Shown: positions 25,101 through 40,100, counted from the first letter of the stretch. The stretch is DNA of 64,000 nucleotides from Chamaecrista fasciculata (GCA_003254925.1 QANZ01029560.1:210159-274158); one strand, 5' to 3'. A program made the numbers and translations. Notes: generated from the letters alone by a model not told the origin.

Positions 25101-28100
25101 ATACTGTGCCTCAATTTTCAGTAAACACATTGTTAGAGGGCACACGACCTCCAGTTATGCAGGCATCGGTAGACACATTATCGAATGACACATGTGCGCC
25201 AGTCACGCAAGTCTCAGAGGACACGCGTCCTCCATTAAAACATGTCTACTCTCGGCGACCACGACAAACTAGTGATCCTGCTTTAGACTCATGCCCTCCA
25301 CTATCCTCTTTGTCGTCAGATCCAATTTCCTCTGACCATGATTCCGCCGATGATCGTCCTATTGCTCTTCGGAAAGGTAAACGTCCATGTACTTATCCAA
25401 TTTCATCTTTTGTCTCTTATGACCATCTATCTCCTTCCTCTCGTGCCTTTGTTTCTTCTCTAGACACAGTTTCTCTTCCTCGTTCGGCTCTTGAGGCTTT
25501 ATCTCATCCTGGTTGGCGTGAAGCAATGATAGAAGAGATGATGACTCTTGATAAGAGTGAAACTTGGTCTTTGGTGGATTTACCTGCGGGCAAGAAAGCC
25601 ATTGGTTGCAAATGGTTATTTAATGTCAAAGTTAATCCAGACGGCTTTGTGGCGCGACTCAAAGCACGTTTGGTTGCTAAGGGCTATGCTCAAACCTATG
25701 GTGTTGACTATTCTGACACTTTCTCTCCTGTGGCTAAACTTACATCTGTTAGGTTATTTATCTCTATGGCAGCAACCTATAATCGGCTCTTGCATCAGTT
25801 GGATATCAAGAATGCATTTATCCATGGTGATCTTCAGGAGGAAGTCTATATGGAGCAACCACCTGGGTTTGTTGCTCAGGGGGAGCGTCGTTTGCACAAA
25901 TCTTTATATGGGTTGAAACAGAGCCCTCGGGCTTGGTTTGGCAGATTCAGTGATGTAGTCATACAATATGGCATGCTCAAATGCAAATCTGATCACTCAG
26001 TCTTTTATAAGAAGACCGATGCAGGCATAATTTTGTTAGTTGTCTATGTGGATGACATTATCATTACAGGGAATGATGATTCAAGTATCTCTTCTCTCAA
26101 GTCCTTCCTTCACTCTCAGTTTCAGACAAAAGATTTGGGGTCATTAAACTACTTCTTGGGAGTTGAGATAGCAAGAAGTAAGAAGGGCATCTTCTTGTCC
26201 CAAAGGAAATATGTTATTGATTTGTTGACTGAAACAGGAAAACTAGGTGCTAAGCCATGTAGTGCTCCTATGACTCCAGGATTGCAACTATGGAAGGATG
26301 ATGGGGAACCATTTGAGGATCCTGAGAGATATAGGAGGTTGGTTGGAAAACTAAACTACCTCACGGTAACTCGCCCTGACATTGCTTACCCTGTTAGTGT
26401 TGTTAGCCAATTCATGTCTTCTCCAACTGTCAAGCATTGGGAAGCCTTAGAACAGATTCTTAGTTATTTGAAAAGTGCTCCAGGACGAGGTCTCTTATAC
26501 AGAAATAATGGACACATTGATATTGAGTGCTTTTTTGATGCGGATTGGGCAGGATCCAAGGCAGATAGAAGATCTACCACAGGATATTGTGTGTTCATGG
26601 GAGGAAATCAGATCTCATGGAAAAGTAAGAAGCAGAATGTAGTCTCCCGCTCTAGTGCTGAGTCTGAGTATAGGGCAATGGCTCAGGCAACTTGTGAAGT
26701 TGTGTGGATACGACAACTTTTGGGAGAACTTGGAGTGAAGACTTCACAACCTGCAAAGCTATGGTGTGACAACAAGGCTGCCATCTATATTGCATCAAAT
26801 CCCGTTTTTCTTGAACGAACTAAACACATTGAGATTGATTGTCATTTTGTTCGTGAAAAGATTGAAGAAAATATAATCTCCACAGCATATGTTAAATCCG
26901 GAGATCAATTAGGAGATATCTTTACTAAAGCTTTGAATGGGGTGAGGGTTGATTACATTTGTAACAAGTTGGGCATGATTAATATCTATGCTCCAACTTG
27001 AGGGGGAGTGTTAAGAGTTATGAAGGTAGTTAGGAGGTACACTTAATGTAGGTAGTTAGGAAGCTCTTAGTCTTGTATATATATTGTACATATTGCATAA
27101 GAAATGATATCAGAAAATCATTCATTCTGGTCTTGTTTAACACATGGAATGAACTTGCGTTGCATTGTAACAAGTTATTATTAACTAGTGCCAACTCATG
27201 TAAACAATTGAATGTTTTTTTTTTTTTTAATTTTTTTTTAAGTGGGTTTACACTTTTCTGGCTTTTTAAACTGGCATCTATTGTTGTACATTATTTACTC
27301 ACTTCTACCTTTATCATGTGGTTAATAAAGCTTTCTACCTGAGGGCCTTCTTTTAATGTTTTCTTGCTTTGTGGATTTTTCTGTTTCAATATCCTAACAT
27401 TATAGTTGGCTGCCATCGTTTAGATATCACTTGCATGGTGTCCAAGTATTCTGTTTTTTCTTTTTGGATTTCAATTTTTTTTTTAAGATAAACCAAGCCT
27501 TTTATTTAATAACATTCTGATTGGCATGGTATTATACAAACTGACATCCCTTAGTATCAAGATTTGTGTGAGAATGTTCTTTGCCTAAATTAAGTAGCTA
27601 TTACCTTATCTCTCTCTCTCTCTCTCTCTTTTTTTAAAAAAAATTTATTTTAATTGTTGCAGTGCTTTCTGTCACTTGGAGATTTGGTGCATAATCTTGC
27701 AGAATCTGATCTTGATTGGTTTGGACGGGTAGAGCTGATTGATTGCATCTATGATCTTATTTCACTCAATCCTCATATTGGTCAGGTCAGTTTTGATGCA
27801 AGTAATGAAGATTTTTCAATATTTCGATGATTTTCTCACTAGGCTAATCTGAATTTATACAAGAGTTCCTATGCTAAACTAGGAAACAAATCAAATATAC
27901 ATTAAGTATAATAAATGCCTATATACAATTAGTATTATAAATCAAGCAATCAAAATAATAACGCAATTAAGGTAATCAACGAGTAAGATATTTCTCCTTA
28001 TCACTAAATTGCTGTGAGCCTACACAAATATGGACTGAAGGGCTTGATAGGACAAAGTAACTGAGGACTGTATAGGGAAGTTGTTGAATAAGAAGACGGA

Positions 28101-31100
28101 GTTGAAGTGATATATATATTTATTCGAATAAATGTTTTATTTCTATTATAGAAATAGAATCTATCGATGAGAAGTGAAGCAATACACAAATGAGCTTTCC
28201 TACCCTTTCTTAATCCAATAAGAGACATTCCTCATAAAGGAAAAAAAAAGGGACATGTTAAAACCTGTAGGGATGCCAAAATATTATTTTTTTTCCCAAA
28301 GATGTGACAGAAGAAACTTTTGTTCGAACTATATAGCAACAAAAGGGCACAATTCTGTGAACACAGCACTCTGCTTCTGCTCATAGCACATGTCAAGAGA
28401 AAGAGTTGTCTGGGATTTGCGAATCTGTGTCATGTCATTGTTCTCCAAATTGAACACTATCTTAAAGGGAGATGTAGAAAACTAAATTTGATTTTTTTGT
28501 GCTGTTTCTTATTTTAATGCATCTATATTTTGTTTTGACATTCTTTAGTGTTATCCATCTTGACAGACTATGATAGAGAGGTTGCTTATGATGCTCCAAG
28601 ATAAGGACTTTCGAGTTAGATTATTCATGGCAAGAAGGATTGGTGTTCTTTTCCAAACATGGGATGGTCACGAAGAGCTATTCCAAGACATTTGGTTTGT
28701 CACCTATAAAATTCTTTACATACGATATTCACTAAGGCAGTTTTTAATAAAAAGGTTTTTGGTAGAGCTTGTTTATGTAATCTGTTTAGCTGCTTGGTCT
28801 TTGTTCTTTGTTATTTTCTTAAAAGTTTTTGGAGTTTTTGTTAGTTTTTTTTGGCTATACCCTTGGTAGAGATGACTTCCCTCTTCGTTGGTGTGTAGGA
28901 TGTGCCCAAATCAGACACTTGGAAGTTGGAACTAATTTTTCATGTCTTTTTTATTTATTTATTTTTATTTTTTTTATCAAAGATACTTATATGCACCTTT
29001 GGTTTCTTCAGTTCAAATTTTGGTGTTCCATTGGTAGTTTATTCAAAAGGGAAAGTCATCACAGCAAAAGAGGTACTGGCTGCTGGTCCTCAGCCTCGTT
29101 CTGTAGTGGAAACTGTTCTGATTACTCTCATGCATCTCGCCTTACAAAGTGACAAGATAGAGTTGGAGGTAAATTGTTGATTATGACATTTAATTATTTT
29201 TCCTTTATTCTTTTTCATGCTTTCTTTGGATGGATATTGTTGAAGAAATTTTAACATATGGGGCAAAATGTTTGTCTTTTCTTGTTTTTATTCACTTTTA
29301 TCATTTCTGTTTTTTTCCCTTATACTGTACTGTTTGAAGAGGCTTTGATTATTAACCATCTTCTTCGTGGGATATGCATACATTTGATTATAAACAAAAT
29401 ATTGTTTTGTAATTAATTATTTGGTGATTCTGGGTGGCACATGCAGGCTGTGTTTATGATATGTGTGGTTTCTGCCATTGACCCTGGTCACAGGTAAAGA
29501 ATTTCACTTATCATTTTAAAACTTAAATTGGTTTCTTATCAGCACTGTTCTTCAGGGTTTTGGTATGTGCCGCACTTGACAATCTTTCTAAAGAACTCCA
29601 GTACATGAATAGAACAAAGGTAATTGTTGTATGATTGTATCTTTTTTATTATTATTTTTATTTTTTCTATATGTATTCTTTGTTGATTCCCCTTGTCAAA
29701 TGAAGGATCAAATTGTAAATTATAAAGTATCAGGTGCTTGGTTGTACTATATGTCAGTAGTCAATTTGAAAAAAAAATGTTCAGATTTGCTCTTAATATT
29801 TAAAAATGTAGCCAATCTAGGTTCTTATACCTTTTCAATCAACTACTGGACTTAATATTGTAGCTTCTATACTCTCCGGATAAGCTCAACTTAGAGCAAG
29901 GCTGTTGACTATTTCTTTTGAAAACTCTTACATTCTCGTATTAGGCCTTAGGCGTGTTAAAAATACAATTGCATTTAAGGAGCATACAGCTTATGAATTT
30001 AATGGTTTTTTAGGACTTCATATATATATATATATATTTTGGTTTATACAGTACTTGGAGGAGCTTTTGGGACCAATTCTATTTTGTTGGGTTGCTTGTG
30101 GTGTAAGCTTGGCTGCTCTTGTTGAGGTAATCTGCTCATTCTGGTTGGTTAATCTATAACCTATCTTGAAAGATGGAAATGCCTTTTTTTTTTTTTTGAG
30201 TGTTGAAAGTTTGTTCTTTTACATTGTTACCATCATAGTAATGAGGTCGTGTAAGGTAATCAGCTCTTTCTTAAACACAGCTTCTTCTCATAGAGTTGCT
30301 AATATTACTTTGTTGATAAGGGTATCTTGTCCTTTTGAGTTAATTTATCCAAAAAACGTCGGATGATGTTTTTGACTAGAAGAGTGGGTATAGCAAGTAA
30401 CTGGATGCTTGATTGTGACTGATGTGGCAAGTAACTTTAAAAATTATCTTGGGTAATAACAAAATGCATGAAACACTCGAATGAGGGGAAACATACCCAA
30501 GGTGATAGAAAACCATCAAACATTGCTATGTGAACTATATCATGCAGTATGGCTTCTATAGCTGAATGTAGGATTTGAGTTAATTTTCTATATAAAAAAT
30601 AGCTGTTATGGCTTATGCGAAGACCTTTGGTTGTCATTTGCTATATAGTTGTTAGAATAGTGTGATGTCTAGGTTAAATAATGTCTCAGTATAAATATAC
30701 ACAAAGGGTACCAGACATTGGAAGTCTCTAATCCCATTTCACACTTCTTTTTTAGTACTCACTGGATACCTACGTTTTGCAATGATTATGACGAATTTCT
30801 CTTAATCTTGGATCAAAACAATTTTTCTGTTTTGCAGACAAGAAATCTTTTTGTACCAGATGCGGAACCTGATCATTTTCTTCAGTATTGCTGTAATTGG
30901 CTTCTTCCCTCCCTGCTTCTTCATGAAAACAGTTCTGATCTCAATTGGGTTGCCAAGGTATGAGCAGCTTCTAAAATATACAGTATATTTATTATTGGTA
31001 AAGAAACTTCTATGTCTTCACTTGGAGAAAGAGGTTTGATTAGATGTCCTTAAGCTTTTAGAACTGACATTAGGAAATGATGGTCCAGTTTGGTGACATT

Positions 31101-34100
31101 TCTCAAGAACAATTTTATGTTTCTTAAAAGAAATAGAAAACATTTTGGGAAGTTTGTTCTGAAGAAATATTTTGAAAATAACTTTCTAAATTTTGTTTCA
31201 ACAACCAAAAAATAGATATAACTTTAACATGATTCCAAAAACATTGCTTTGAAAAAAAATAATTTTAAGACTGCAATAATGATAATGTGGTAAATATTAT
31301 ACTATTAGTTTTATTTCATATTATTTATATTGAATAGAGTTAAAAGTTAACATTTTTATATAAAATATACATAAAATGGACATGCAGCTGGACATAGACA
31401 CGGGAAACATATAACAAGAAAGAAAGAAAGAAACATGAATGATACAATAAGCTTGTGTGAGCACATGAATGGTATGCCAATTCTCAAAACAATGTGACAT
31501 ATGATTAGACACTGTACGTGTGGACAATATACACTTATTTCTTCAAAATTATGGAACATGACACAACACTGCACGCACATACATATGACATGCCAAAGTT
31601 TCGGAAGAAAATATGATTGCGCATACTTCAGACTTCAAAATGTAACATATGGCATGACACAGGTCCACAAATGGTTGCACATACACACGTGACAACATTC
31701 TCACACATATATATTACACTTTAAACTTCAAAAAATACAAAACATGATACGACATTGTGTACATGCATAAACACACATGACATGCCATATTTTTTAGAAA
31801 GATTACAAATACCCTACAGACATGTACATATGACATGTTTTCCTTGAGAAAATATAAAGCAGGATATAACTTAGCATGCACACATTTTTTGATACAATAA
31901 TGCACCCTCGTCAAACTTCAAAACATTGTTTTAGAAGCAAATTTCCCAATCACATTTTTTAAAAAATTTTTAGAATCATTTTTTCAACAAATTTTTCAAA
32001 AAGAATTTTCTTTTTCTGAAGTGTCTTGAAAGTGAGTGACAAAAATATTTTGAAAGATAATAAACAAAAACACAACCAAACAGGTCCTATATGGTATCCT
32101 CTGCCTATATTTCTCATTGCATGTAAGGATGATAGGAAATTCTTTCAATTGTACAAGTTTTTGACACCGTATCTTGTATCCTGTTTGTGCTGTGCTCTAA
32201 CTGGGATTCTTTTTGCAGATTGCTTGTCAATCTTTGACAGTTCTTATACAAAATCATTTTGCGTCGATATTTTCAGTTTGTATGGCCTTGCATTGCAGTA
32301 AGAAGCCTGAATCTGATAAGGGAATACTTGCACTTCAGAGTTCCATTCTGCACTTTGCTCGGATCTCTGAGAGTGAGCGGGACAAACTCATAAAGAGACA
32401 TTTGGTCTTCTCCTCGACACTTGACTTTATATATATATATATATGTATATTTATAAATTGAAGTTTGATCACTTCATATGGATTTTCTTCATTTACATTA
32501 TATGCATGTGCTGGGGCATTTTGAATCTGTAAGATAAGATGAAATTACCTATTTAACATTGTAGTTCAATGCAGTTAAAGACCTTTTCTAGTTCTGAGTT
32601 GGATGCAATTATTGTCAAGAATTGCAATTTGGTTACCACACATTGCCATTTATGTATAATTTTCTTTATCTACTGAATTTGTTCAGGTAGTCATTTTCTT
32701 GTATTATATCACCCTGCTTCTTCTGTACTTGTAGGTATCTATTGTCAGCTGCATTTTATCTCTGTCCTCTTGTTCATCAGACCCTGTAATCCCTTTCTTT
32801 TCCAAGGAGACAGTGTCATGTGCAATTCGAAAAGTTGTCGATGGTTTTTTGGAGACGTGAGTTTTCTTCTTTTCCATTATTTATATTATGTCGATTTGGA
32901 TCTTATATCTTGATATAATATCATATTAAGATGTAGGGTTGAAAATGACACAAGTGCTGGCATTGTGGACAAGATTAAGATTTTCCGTCCTGATCGAGTT
33001 TTCAAGGTGATTTGTGAATTCATGAATCTCAGTTGCACCATTTAGATATGGTTTCACTTCCCATAACTTTCTTTTTGTTCTTGGCCTGTTGTACGCATTG
33101 AGTCTATTGGTATTTTTTATTGGCAGTTCATGGTAGAAATGCATTATAAAATTGCAGCAGCGATTCACTATAGGCATAAGTGCCACCGTTTGGCTGGAAT
33201 TGAGGTCCTTATTAGTATTCTTGGTCATAGAGCTGCAGTTCCAAGCACATCCTAGTAAGTTTCATGACTAGAGACCTTGGTATATATTTAAAAGTTGTAT
33301 ACAAGCAATTTAGTGCAGTTCCTCGGTGGATTGATATGGTTATCGTTTTTATTGTTTAGTATCTGTTGATTGTCTGTGAAGTCTTAGATTTGTGCTTGTA
33401 CTTAAATGTATTTCTTGGTGACTTTATTTTATGCTTTCTAGACCCTTGAAGAGCTTGTTGTAAGTAAATTGCGACACATTTGTCTTTGTCATGTCACTTA
33501 GGTGACCTTGAGAACCTGAATGACTTGAGTGATTTTCAATGTTCAATTCTTACTGTCATTGTAAACTGGAACCTAACATAGTGACTTGAATTAAAAGATG
33601 ATTAGTCTAGATTCTGCTATGTAAAATTTGCTAAGGTACCTTTAATACCCATAAGTAGTTTGAATGTCTGAACCACTGTTACCTTATACTGGCCTTTGAT
33701 GTTTCCCATATTTAAAGGTGTCAAAAATTAGGTCAAATTTGTTGGGTTAGGCCCCCTAGTCCACTTAAATTGGTGGGCTGGATTCATACATTTGTGATCC
33801 GTATAGAGTAGGTATTTTGACCTGTAACGTTTTTAAAGAGTCAATGTATGCCCTATAAGATTTGGGCATTCATTTCCAATTAGACAAGACATAGAATTCC
33901 ATAACTGCATACAGCCATTAAGTTTGTTATCCCATTTGCTTTATATGCCCTTTAAATGCAGGGCTGGCAGGGTTGGTTGTCTTGATTCAGTTTTGAAACA
34001 TATCTTTAACAAGTTTTATTGGAAAATTTTAAGTTCTTATAAATTTAATGTTTTGAAGTCTCCTTTTTAAGTTGTAATCTCATTATTTCTTGTTTGCATT

Positions 34101-37100
34101 GCTCAAATTGAGCAAATGCAGTTATCTTTTCAACTTGGTTGGGCCATTTATTGACTGTCCTGCTTTACAAGACCAATGCATTCATATGATTCATGCATTG
34201 TTGGTACTATTGAGAACTAATCCATCTCCAGAGATCACCAGTGTGCTTGGGGAACAACTCCAGGTATGTATTGTTTCACTTAAATTTTCCCTATGCTTTG
34301 AACTACATTGATTTCTCTGTCTTACTAATTTTTCTGGTTTGTTGTCTATCCAGTTTCTGGTTTCAAAGTTGGTGGCATGTTGTATTCCTTCTGAAAGCAA
34401 GGATGGATGTCATAGCACTAAGTCGTCAGAAGTTTTATTGCTTCTCCATATGTTAACTGTGGATTCTGATCCATCAATGTACGATTACATCAGAGTAAGT
34501 TTCTGCCATTCAACTTGTATGTGTTATAGTAAAGAAGTTAATTTTATAATGCTCTCTGAATATTGAAATATACTCTTTCCAGGAACTAGAGCCCTTCCCT
34601 GCATTAGTAATTTTTGATGAGGTACGGAAATTCCACGATGAATTATGCCATGCTTACTCAATTGGGGACCTATTACTGAAGGTAAACCATTTTCATATTC
34701 CAATGCATTTTGACAGCTATATGTTAAAGTCAAATATAAAGCTCCATGCTAACTCTACCTTAAATTTTTATGTGGAACACTGTTTTCAGTTTGTGAAGAG
34801 GTCTTCCTTTCTTCCACCAAGGGTGCTTTTCTCGAGGTGATTTCCTTTCTTAGCAGTCTTTTTTCCAGCATTATCTTTTATATGGAAAAAGAAGTTTTAT
34901 TAGAGATATAGAGAATTATAAGAAAGGAGGATAAGACAACCTCCTGAAAGGAAAACAAAGCAAAGATATCTAATTTTAAATGAAGAATCTCCCCTGAAAC
35001 ATCATAAGCAGAGTACCAAAGGGATGCTAGAGATAAGACTCTTTCTCATAAACCATTTGGAGTTGCCCAGACAACTTTGCAGATCTTGAGCATTCCTTTG
35101 CAACTGGATACATCGAATAATAGTGAAAATGACATATTGGCTCATGTGTGTTCCATTTGTATTATGAGCCTTGCATTTGTACTAGATGATCTCCAAATTC
35201 TCTGGGCATACTCAACTGTTACTTTGTTCAAAAAATACCGAACACCTTAATCTATAGCCATACCACAATCTAAGAACTAGTTTTTGTTGTTTCTAGGTGA
35301 AGCATAGTCTTAAAACTGTTGGTATGGGAAGTTTTCATATTTGGCAAAACTTGGCATGTTTCTTATCTTCCCTATAGAAGGACTTGGAGTTTGGATTCTC
35401 ATGGTTCCTATACTTGTTTTTTGTTTTTAATCTACTCTATCTAAGATCAAAATGCTCATTAATCATTCAAAAGTAAAGACAAAGTAAACAAAGTAATTAA
35501 TAGAATTAGATGAAACAATTTGCTTTAGCTCAAGTGTCTAATATACAGCTATATCTCCAATTAGAGGTTTCAGTGTCACATATTCCATGGGAGTGAATTA
35601 TTTTTAATTTTCCCTTGTGGGTTTCGTCAAATGGTTATTTAGAGGGGGTGTCCATTGTGGATCTACAAAGGGATTAAAAATTTCGCAGGCAAAAGAGTGT
35701 AGTTTTATTTATTGGATTTGGAGGACTCCATGTTGTTATTTTTGGAGAATGATATTCGTAATATTATTGATCAAAAGAGAAAAGGTTTACAATGCTTAAA
35801 TAAGAGAAAAACTTCCTAATCAAGTTAGGAATCCTAATCCTAATTGGAAAAGATAATAACAAAAGATATCTAATCTAATATTTGATAAGATATAAATCAG
35901 ATTCTAACAAGATATTCCTAATCTTAAAAGATAATAATAAAATAAGAAATAAAATAATTCTAGATAATCCTAGATTTCTCAACACATGTCTTCCATTTTT
36001 ATCTTCTCTCTTTTCATAGATAATTATGTTTTCAATATTTCAATATTTTTGAATTTGAATACTATACTTGTGTGCGATTGTCTTGGAGGGAGATAAAAAG
36101 TTGGAAAGTCGGTGGACATGAACTTAATGGATTATTCAATTAGCAATGCTGCAAACTTGCAGTTACTTGCAATTTGGAGCTTATGATTTGAAACTTCTTC
36201 AAAGTTTCTGTTTTTCTGAGTGCTTGCTTCTTGAATCAATACTCTCTTGCAGTCTCCAGGCATTGCACAAGAAGTTTATGATCGGAGAAACTTTTCTCAG
36301 GGGAGGAACTGCTGAAGGTTCTTTCAAAGGAAGATATTGGCATGGTGATCATGAAATTGTCCATGCAGTTTGGTCACTTGTCCACGTATGTGGCTCAAAT
36401 GATGCAAGTTGTGTCAGAGAATTGGTGTCAGATTTCATATCTTGGGTATTATTATTATTATTTTTTTTATCACTTCTTGATGTTTGAAATTTCAGATATA
36501 CAGTTATCACATACCAGCTTCATGGATTTTCCCTTGAGAAACCTTAATTGTTGCAGGTTGGTGCTGGGGATCCACACTCTGTTGTTTTCCATCTTCCTGG
36601 TGTGACAACTTATGTTCATGCTGATAAGTCAATGGATCTCGGTAGCACAAAGGAAATCAGTTTCAACATGGATACATGCTTGTCTGAAGAACTTCTTCTT
36701 GTCCTTATGAAATTTCTAAAGAAGTATCTGATGGATGATTCTGTGAAAACTGTTGATATGGCATCACAAACTCTTCGTGTACGTTCATATAATTTAAAGC
36801 TTGTTCTTGGTGAAATTTATCGAATACATAGTTAAATATAGGACTTGACTTATATGAAGTTTCTTATATCTTTTTTAATGAAATTCAACATTAAAAATAA
36901 GACGTGGCAAAAACTTTTTGCATGACCAATCATGAGGGAGAAAGAGAATATAAACAAATTTTATTTAAATATAGGACTTGTCTTATATAAAGTTTCTTAT
37001 ATCTTTTTTAATGAAATTCAACATTAAAAATAAGACGTGGCAAAAACTTTTTGCATGAGCAATTATGATGGAGAAAGAGAATATAAACAATTTTTTTTAC

Positions 37101-40100
37101 TAACCTATGTCATCTTATAATTGGTGAACCTAATGAAAAAGATCTAAAGAATCTTAACTAAATTTTTTCTTTAAATTTATTGTTTATGTCATACAATTTG
37201 GACCCATGGGCTTTTGTTATTACAAACTTTTGTGGTTGTATCTAGGCTTTGTTTCAATTTAACATGGGTTGGATGGGATTGATATTCAGGATGGTTTTAT
37301 GGGCGAGTTATTAGATGCATTGGCTAGTTGTAGGGAGTTGCAATGGCCCATAATTTGTTTGGGTGTGCCCTTAGGAGGTTGTGTGCTGAGCATTTTCTAG
37401 ATCCTATATGCAAAGGATTTCATAGAGACTAGAAAGTTGGAAAAGGGGATTATTTTTCCCTTAGTAGGACAACATTTATTCATGACTCCTTTCTCAATAT
37501 CTGTGAATTTTTAGAATACTCAGATATTTTCTCATTAGGCAAATTAGACTAATATATACAAGGCTCCTATTCTAATTTAGGGAATAAAATAAAATACATA
37601 ATAAATATAATAAAGCCTATTTACAATTACTAAAAATAAATAATAATAAAAGGTAGAACACACAATAGGGTCACCAACACTCCCCNGGCGTTCAATTATG
37701 GTTCTCCAAAGGGATTTGAAGGCATTATTGATGTTGCATCTTGTTTTTCCTTTCTCTTTGGAACCTACCTCTTCCCATAGGGTGATTAGGAGAAAATATG
37801 CTATTAATTTGAATGGTTACAATGCTAATTCTAGGAGTATTGCTACACTTCCTGACAAAATAATCCTTTAACTTTGTTGTTAGAAATGCTTGTTCTACTT
37901 TGTCGTTAGAATTGTGCAATCTTCACAAGCTTGTGGTATATTTGGTTAGAATGTAATGCAAGAGTGTTCAATTGGCAATTTTGTCTGCCAAATCTTTGGG
38001 AGAGGATTACTTTTTTAAGTCTTCATTTGTATCTTTCACCTCTCCTTATATATTTCTTCTTTATTGGATAAAATTGCAAATATTGCATTCATGCTTGGCA
38101 CAATATTAATTGTATCTGTTGTTTGACCTTAATTTCCCTTTTGGTATGGCTCTTATTCTTCCTTTTCAAATAGGGAATCCTTTCAACTGACAGAGGCCAA
38201 AGTGCTTTACAGTCATTTGATTCTTACCAGAGGTCTCTGATTGAGGTGATTTTTCATTACATACAAACGGAAAAGTAATTTTTTCTTTTTGTCGTTGTTT
38301 AAAGTTTAACTGTGACTTTGAATTTGAAGATGCTTTTATAATTATACTTATTTTCACTGTGTTATGTAGTATGGTAAAATAGCTTTATTACATTGGACAT
38401 TATTGGTTAAATTTGTACTGCACTTTTTTCCCCAGTCACTGCATGTAATTTTCTGTTTATCATGATTGCAAATTGTGCTCAAGGTGAATTGTAGATTGCA
38501 TGGAATATATGGATAAGAAGTAAATAATTGAGTAAAAATCTTGAATGTATGTATTATGTAATCCCTTTCTTCTCAAATTAATCTTTTTTCCTATTAACAA
38601 CTGACATGCTGTATAAAAAACAGGTACATTCCAAGGGTGTTAATTTTGAAACTGTGGAGATTTTACTTTTGGACCTAGAAAGAAAGTCAAAAGGTATGAT
38701 AGATAATTTTTCACATGTCTTTAACATGAATGTTAAGTGAAGGCCAATAGAAGTGGTTGCATTGTAATAAATATATATATTTTTGGTCCTCGTATTTTCT
38801 GTGGAAATTGGATTGGTGTCGGGTGGTTTTTGTTCAGATAGAAAGTGTTTTCCCAATCTTGTATATATTGTAAACCACATAAAGAGGCTTAATTTTATCT
38901 TTTCCATGAGAAGGGAATAGTGATAATGTGATAATCTTTTCCGACTTTTTTGTAATCTCTATTTTTAATAAAGTTGCTTTGTCTACAAAATTAGAGTCAT
39001 ATGTGATCCATTTTCTCCCCTTTAGGTTTGATGGATCTCCATTGTTTAATACATACAAGAGAAGGAGGAAGAGGACTCAAGAGAGTCCTAAGTCGTATGG
39101 GCTGGGACATAATGGCCTAATGAAGGATGATAGTCAAGAAAGAGATGCTGTTTTCATGTTTTGGGTAGGGGACCACAGAAAGGTGATGTGGCATAGTGGT
39201 TTCAGTGTGAGAGTGAGTGGGGCAGCTTCTAGTAAGGTATTTGAGTAGGTTTTGGCAGGGTTTTAAGGGGGAATTGGTTAGGTCTGGTTTTGGAAGAGTT
39301 CTTGGCCTCTCGAATGCCAAGAGGGATTTGTGTGTTATCTTTTCTATTATCATATTAATGTAATGGTGCTTTCATTCATTTGAGGCACTAATCTTCCTAT
39401 TTTATATCAATATATCAGTATATTCAGCAGGCTCTAACAAGGTTGTTCTTGGAGGTTGTCTTATTGTCTAACTTTGTATCGTCTTTTGATCTACATATGT
39501 ATTGTGCAAATGTATGTGATCCAATAATTGCTTTGTGAAGAACATTGTGAGAATTCTCATTTGTAAGTGCTTCCAGATTGCCTATACAAACTTGACACTC
39601 CAAGTTCATATTTTTTTTCCTATGTCCTATAATTTTCTAGAATCTTTCATGATATATATATATATATATATATATTTTCAAGGATCATGTAAATTCAAGT
39701 TTAAGCTGTCAAGTGAAATCTTGTGAGTAGTTTCATTATAGTCTCTAACACAAACCTCTATATGTTAGCCGCTAGGGCTTGGGGTTTTGGATAAAACAGG
39801 CCCATAGTATCTTGTTCTGAAACTTAAATATAAATTGGAAGGATGATGGTCGCAAGGTTCATAATATCTTAAAAATGATTTCAACTCAAATTTAAGTTGT
39901 TAAGCAAAAAGGATCATGAATCATTTTATATTGATTTCTAAACAGTATTGACTATTGATAACCTTTTGTCATTGAAATTTAAACTTCATCTTAAATGATA
40001 TCCCAGATATTGATTGATGAATTGTTTCGTTTCCACTTTTGGTTATACTATCTGGTTTCTTCCTTTTTTGGGTACATTGTCTTTATCTCGATTTATACCA

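Larger units (their letters stand above)
22931..27142 (+). mobile_element. Copia LTR retrotransposon, ATM intron 23
   Basis: A 4.2-kb Ty1/Copia element in the same orientation as ATM, flanked by the 5-bp duplication CATGG (22926-22930 and 27143-27147). It has 134-bp LTRs, a tRNA-Met primer-binding site (TGGTATCAGAGC, 23065) and a polypurine tract (27000-27008). Parts seen in order: aspartic protease ([13 protein letters not shown], about 23.82 kb), zinc-finger/GAG-pre-integrase, integrase core (about 24.4-24.7 kb), reverse transcriptase ([11 protein letters not shown], about 26.05 kb) and RNase H (AESEYRAMA, about 26.66 kb). Short LTRs and size suggest the Ale/Retrofit lineage. It is broken, with roughly two or three breaks. 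The LTRs differ at about four positions, suggesting an age of one to a few million years. Confidence 0.95.
27663..34836 (+). other. ATM: ATM exons 24-38 (helical solenoid)
   Basis: Exons: 27663-27785, 28567-28694, 29012-29168, 29447-29493, 29556-29619, 30052-30126, 30838-30957, 32219-32404, 32735-32856, 32937-33006, 33127-33254, 34122-34263, 34354-34494, 34583-34681, 34790-34836. Exon 25 carries the HEAT-like phrase [20 protein letters not shown]. Exon 31 ends at a weak GTCTTC donor, chosen because it restores [12 protein letters not shown]. Intron 34 (33255-34121) and introns 28-29 hold no element I recognise beyond simple AT runs. Confidence 0.8.

Noticed and set aside
32200-32460. Intron retention after ATM exon 31 because the donor is weak
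   Set aside because: Joining 32404 to 32735 restores phase and gives a coherent ATM-like phrase ([10 protein letters not shown]), so splicing is the better reading.
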